Part shown: positions 6,680 to 9,412 of the stretch, one piece after another | Position numbering within the stretch: the stretch's first letter is position 1 | How the letters are laid out: each line of letters opens with the position of its first letter | Assembly (NCBI GenBank): GCA_002334915.1 | Contig: DDCQ01000077.1 | Span: 26,096 to 35,507, forward strand | Direction: 5' to 3' | Length of the DNA: 9,412 nt | DNA from: Porticoccaceae bacterium UBA2002 | GTDB taxonomy: Bacteria; Pseudomonadota; Gammaproteobacteria; Pseudomonadales; Porticoccaceae | Position numbers and translations under genes: made by a program | Notes under the pieces: model-generated | The model's input: only the letters and a program-made list of their open reading frames with translations | What the model was told of the DNA's origin: nothing | Database searches by the model: none

Positions 6680-7207
6680 ATGGCACGCGATTACCCGAGA
6701 AAATCTGCTACACGTTCAACGCAGAATCAGTCTAAAGGCTCATCCTCTGCCCCGGCATTTTTTGCTGGCATGCTGGTTGGCGCTCTAAGTATGTATCTTA
6801 TGCCCATGGTTTTTGACGGCACAATACCTGACACCAAAGCGATTGCCAAAGCTGCAGAAAAGGTAGAAATACCGGATGTTAAATTTAGCTTTCACGATAT
6901 GCTCAAAGAGTCAGAAATTGTGATTCCCGAAGATGAACAGGCAAAAGAACGCGCCGCAGACCGCAAAAACTATTCCTATTCGCTGCAGGTGGGTTCATTT
7001 AGAAACAAGCCGGACGCTGAAGGTTTGCGGGTCAAACTGCTGCTGCTAAATTTGAACGCCAGTGTTGAAACATCTGGAGCTGGCACCGGTGATGTCTGGC
7101 ACCGGGTACTGGTAGGCCCCTTTGCCAACACCTCTAAAACTGCAGCGGCGCGAGCCAAACTCTCGCAAAATGATATAGATAGCCTGCTGGTCAAGCGCAG
7201 GCTCTAG
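6680..7207 (+). CDS. SPOR-domain membrane protein, FtsN-like
   Basis: A 175-residue protein with a basic cytoplasmic N-terminus (RDYPRKSATRS), one membrane helix (about 25-45) and a periplasmic part. The segment FSFHDMLKESEIVIPEDE (69-86) resembles the short juxtamembrane motif of FtsN-like proteins. The SPOR domain spans about 97-172 (YSLQVGSFRNKPDAE ... WHRVLVGPFANTSKTAAARAKL). SPOR domains bind denuded glycan strands at the division septum, so a role in septal wall synthesis is inferred. It is shorter than E. coli FtsN (319 residues), lacking the long low-complexity linker. A SPOR or FtsN gene near priA is usual in gammaproteobacteria, often with argS or cytR between; neither is here. AAGGG sits 6 bases before the ATG. 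Its TAG stop overlaps the stop of the convergent ligase gene. Confidence 0.88.
   Translation: MARDYPRKSATRSTQNQSKGSSSAPAFFAGMLVGALSMYLMPMVFDGTIPDTKAIAKAAEKVEIPDVKFSFHDMLKESEIVIPEDEQAKERAADRKNYSYSLQVGSFRNKPDAEGLRVKLLLLNLNASVETSGAGTGDVWHRVLVGPFANTSKTAAARAKLSQNDIDSLLVKRRL
7181..7203. terminator. Stem-loop at the SPOR/ligase convergent junction
   Basis: Perfect 7-base arms AGCCTGC (7181-7187) and GCAGGCT (7197-7203) flank a 9-base loop, ending directly before the shared CTAG stop tetranucleotide. It is GC-rich and works on both strands. The minus-strand continuation (ATCTATATCATTTT) is moderately T-rich; the plus-strand side is not. It lies wholly within the last SPOR codons. Function as a terminator for the ligase transcript is plausible but unproven. 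Confidence 0.4.
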
Positions 7208-8595
7208 AGATAGGCGTCGTACTCCATCAAGGTGACCCTGCTGTCAAACTCCTGCTTTTCCATACGCTTGCTCTGGGCATAGTTTCTCTGCATTTCAGAA
7301 CCCAGGGCCTGGCGAATAAAGTCTGACTGTTCAAATGCCTTAATTGCATCATTCCAGAAATGAGGCAGCACAGGCTCAACCTCTCCAGCGTCACCCACTA
7401 CAGGCGCAGGCGCCGACAGTTTATTTTCAATACCGTGCAGCACCCCTGCCAACATGGCGGCAACCGTGAGATAAATATTGGCATCTGCACCAGCAACCCG
7501 GTGCTCGATGCGAATAGCGCGGTGATCCCCCCCAGGGATACGCACTGCTGTGGTGCGGTTTTCATAGCCCCAGTTGGGTGCCAGTGGGGCATAGCAACCA
7601 GGCACCATGCGCCGGAAAGAATTTATATTGGGGGCAAAGATTGCCATGCTATCGGCCATAGTCGCCAGACAGCCGGCGACAGCCTGATTAAGCAGTTCCG
7701 AACCAGTATCAGTGCCGTTATTAAAGACATTGTTGCCATCGGCATCGACTAAACTGAAGTGGATATGCATGCCATTGCCCACCTGATCGGCAAAGGGCTT
7801 GGCCATAAAAGAGGCCACCCGATCATGGCTGCGCGCAACCTGACGAATCGCTCGCTTGAGCATACTGCCCTGATCGCAGGCTCGCAGCGCACAGTCCTGA
7901 TGATAAAGATTGATCTCAAACTGCGAGGGACCAAATTCAGTAATTAATGTATCGACCGGTAGATTTTGAATCTTCGCCGCACTATTAATTGCGTCCATCA
8001 GTGGGGCGGTCTCACGCATGGCATCCAGGCCATAGGTCTGCCCTCCCAGCGCCGGGCTGCCGTCCAATGCCCGCTGGCTGTGCTGGGGCACGCCAAACTG
8101 ATCCGGGTCCAGCTCAAATAGATGAAACTCCATCTCACTGGCCACCACTGGCGTCAAACCCAGCTTATCGAACCGCTCCAAGATATTGGCCAACACCGCA
8201 CGGCAGTCACCCAAATAGGGTTCATCACCAGTAAAGCTGCCCATGGAGACAATAATTTGAGCCGTGGGCCGATCTGCCCAGGGGACCAGCGCCAGAGTGC
8301 TGATATGGGGTTGGCAGACTCCGTCGCTATCACCGGTAGCCGCAACCAACTCCTCCAGATCGCGACCCCAGCTATCCATGGAGCAGGTGGACTGAGGCAT
8401 TTTGTAGCCGCCATTAAACAGCTTTGATATTTGCTCTCGAGGCAGCCATTTACCCCGCTGGATACCATTTAGATCATGAAGTAAAACTTCAAATATTTCG
8501 ATATCCGGATGTTGCTGCAAAAACTGCTCTAGTACCACTGAGGGCTTTGCATTCGCTGAGGGCTTTAAATTCGCTGAGGGCTCTTGCTGTTCCAT
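7204..8595 (-). CDS. Glutamine-synthetase-like gamma-glutamyl ligase (PuuA/GlnA-like)
   Basis: A 463-residue member of the glutamine synthetase fold, of the PuuA/GSI-like ligase type. These enzymes use ATP to join glutamate to an amine such as putrescine, other polyamines or ethanolamine. The beta-grasp N-terminus has LHDLNGIQRGKWLP (39-52). Metal ligands are present: SEMEF (E154, E156), EFGPSQFEIN (E220, E227), MHIHF (H277) and RIEHR (E364). ATP/glutamate arginines lie in NRTTAVRIPGG (R347, R352). Two features argue against true glutamine synthetase. The flap Glu of GYEAP is replaced (GCYAP, Y335), and the adenylylated-Tyr segment NLYDLP is absent. Residues 5-22 are a six-residue repeat (PSANLK-like). 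GGA lies 8 bases before the ATG. The gene converges on the SPOR gene and is divergent from an amidohydrolase. The amine substrate cannot be told from sequence alone. Confidence 0.88.
   Translation of the reverse strand: MEQQEPSANLKPSANAKPSVVLEQFLQQHPDIEIFEVLLHDLNGIQRGKWLPREQISKLFNGGYKMPQSTCSMDSWGRDLEELVAATGDSDGVCQPHISTLALVPWADRPTAQIIVSMGSFTGDEPYLGDCRAVLANILERFDKLGLTPVVASEMEFHLFELDPDQFGVPQHSQRALDGSPALGGQTYGLDAMRETAPLMDAINSAAKIQNLPVDTLITEFGPSQFEINLYHQDCALRACDQGSMLKRAIRQVARSHDRVASFMAKPFADQVGNGMHIHFSLVDADGNNVFNNGTDTGSELLNQAVAGCLATMADSMAIFAPNINSFRRMVPGCYAPLAPNWGYENRTTAVRIPGGDHRAIRIEHRVAGADANIYLTVAAMLAGVLHGIENKLSAPAPVVGDAGEVEPVLPHFWNDAIKAFEQSDFIRQALGSEMQRNYAQSKRMEKQEFDSRVTLMEYDAYL
8530..8583 (-). 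repeat. Three 18-base in-frame tandem repeats
   Basis: Three consecutive 18-base units (8530-8547, 8548-8565, 8566-8583) share the core CTGAGGGCT on the plus strand. Units two and three agree at 15 of 18 positions; units one and two at 12 of 18. They encode EPSANL, KPSANA and KPSVVL near the N-terminus of the ligase. Because the unit is a multiple of three, copy-number change would keep the frame. They precede the conserved domain, so they likely form a flexible tail. Confidence 0.85.
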
Positions 8596-8670
8596 AATAA
8601 TTCCGGGGTTACCTGTATGGCGTTATTATGGCACTTTGGCGGCTATTAAAAATCTGCTAATTGCTTCGTC

Positions 8671-8685
8671 TACCCCTAGAGGGTA
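8671..8685. promoter_or_regulatory. Inverted repeat TACCC-N5-GGGTA, possible operator
   Basis: Perfect 5-base arms around CTAGA lie in the 152-base divergent spacer, 76 bases upstream of the ligase start and 63 bases upstream of the amidohydrolase start. The dyad symmetry and central location fit a regulator site controlling one or both genes. No regulator gene is visible in the window. Confidence 0.35.
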
Positions 8686-8747
8686 TTCGGTGGTCATCGG
8701 GAAGCATTACTATAGGGACAAAAATCAATAATCATCAGAGGTGAACC

Positions 8748-9412
8748 ATGATCAAGAGAGCAGCAAGCCCTATACTTCTCGTCGCCATCAGTCTAGTCGG
8801 CTGCCAGGAACCAACCTCCAATATTGCCGATAAGGTGTTTACCGGTGGCACTATTTATACCGCGGACAGCAATCAGTCTGTGGTTTCAGCTATGGCTATT
8901 ACCGGTGATCAAATTGTTGCCCTGGGCACGGACAGCAGCATGGCTCCCCTGATAGGTGATCAGACCGAAGTCATTGATTTGCAGGGCAAGATGCTTATTC
9001 CGGGGCTCCATGATGTGCATATTCATCTGCCCGGCATAGTCAAAACTGACAGCTGTGATCTTGCCAGCACCCCCTATTCACTGGAGGATATGGTGCCTAG
9101 ATTAAAGCCCTGCCTGGAGGGTCTGGAAGCCGGTGAATGGCTCAGCGTTGACCAGTGGACCTACACCGCGGGCAATGAACCCTCAGAGGCATTACCCACT
9201 ATGCGAGCGGCACTGGATGCTGTATCTACTCAGCACCCAATTATGTTACTGGGCAACGATGGCCACCATGGCGCAGTCAATAGCTATGCACTGTCACTGG
9301 CTACAGATAAATATGGCAACCAGGTGGGCCTGAGCGCTGAGACTCTGGCCGCAGAGTTCGCTGACTACAGCGCTACAGTCGGGGTAGATGCCGATGGAGA
9401 GCCCAATGGCGC
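8748..9412 (+). CDS. Amidohydrolase-family lipoprotein (YtcJ/amidohydrolase 3 type), 3' end missing
   Basis: Open from ATG 8748 to the window edge (221 complete codons, no stop); the family is usually 530-600 residues, so well under half is visible. A signal peptide with lipobox LVGC (16-19, lipid on C19) predicts a lipoprotein facing the periplasm or outer membrane. Residues 29-85 form the N-terminal part of the small beta-sandwich (KVFTGGTIYTAD ... DLQGKMLIPG). The first metal-binding motif is PGLHDVHIHL (85-94: H91, H93). NDGHHGAVNSYAL (170-182) matches the family's D-x-H-x-x-x-x-N-S motif. These enzymes hydrolyse amide or related bonds using divalent metals; substrates are mostly unknown. 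AGAGGTG lies 4 bases before the ATG. Export of a normally cytoplasmic fold suggests action on an external or periplasmic compound. Confidence 0.87.
   Translation, partial: MIKRAASPILLVAISLVGCQEPTSNIADKVFTGGTIYTADSNQSVVSAMAITGDQIVALGTDSSMAPLIGDQTEVIDLQGKMLIPGLHDVHIHLPGIVKTDSCDLASTPYSLEDMVPRLKPCLEGLEAGEWLSVDQWTYTAGNEPSEALPTMRAALDAVSTQHPIMLLGNDGHHGAVNSYALSLATDKYGNQVGLSAETLAAEFADYSATVGVDADGEPNG

Noticed and set aside
7360..8468. Several open frames of 60-130 residues within the ligase gene
   Set aside because: They are shadows of the conserved GS-fold coding frame, without recognisable motifs.
1..9412. Mobile element, defence system, CRISPR array or tRNA
   Set aside because: I saw no transposase or integrase, terminal inverted repeats, regularly spaced repeats or tRNA-like cloverleaf, and gene content is housekeeping plus ordinary catabolic genes.

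Overview
The window looks like chromosomal DNA of a gammaproteobacterium, most likely a marine, glucan-degrading lineage of the Cellvibrionales/SAR92 kind (inference). The grounds are the divergent rpmE/priA pair, which is also found in Escherichia coli, a lapA-pyrF pair, an FtsN-like SPOR gene after priA, and a secreted laminarinase-type GH16 lipoprotein. Base composition is close to even and does not shift sharply anywhere. There is no tRNA, rRNA, transposase, integrase or CRISPR array.

Layout. Positions 1-828 (minus strand, cut by the window start) encode a TauD/TfdA-type Fe(II)/2-oxoglutarate dioxygenase. A 331-base divergent spacer follows, then a three-part GH16 lipoprotein (1160-2848, plus). 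It converges with pyrF (2865-3566, minus), which follows lapA (3574-3822, minus, GTG start) with 7 bases between them. rpmE (3998-4207, minus) has its own promoter, a structured leader and a clear intrinsic terminator. It is divergent from priA (4374-6596, plus), which is followed by an FtsN-like SPOR gene (6680-7207, plus). That gene converges with a glutamine-synthetase-like ligase (7204-8595, minus), and the two stop codons overlap in one CTAG. A lipoprotein amidohydrolase starts divergently at 8748 and runs off the right edge.

The centre (2865-7207) is housekeeping: pyrimidine synthesis, an envelope-assembly membrane protein, ribosomal protein bL31, replication restart and cell-wall/division. 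The flanks are catabolic: polysaccharide cleavage, an oxidative dioxygenase, a gamma-glutamyl-ligase-like enzyme and an exported amidohydrolase. Nothing ties the flanking genes into one pathway.

I found no evidence of a previously undescribed multi-gene system. The points most worth a second look are the bL31 leader hairpin, the lack of lapB between lapA and pyrF, the overlapping-stop junction with its hairpin, the 18-base tandem repeat at the start of the ligase gene, and the undetermined substrates of the ligase and amidohydrolase.
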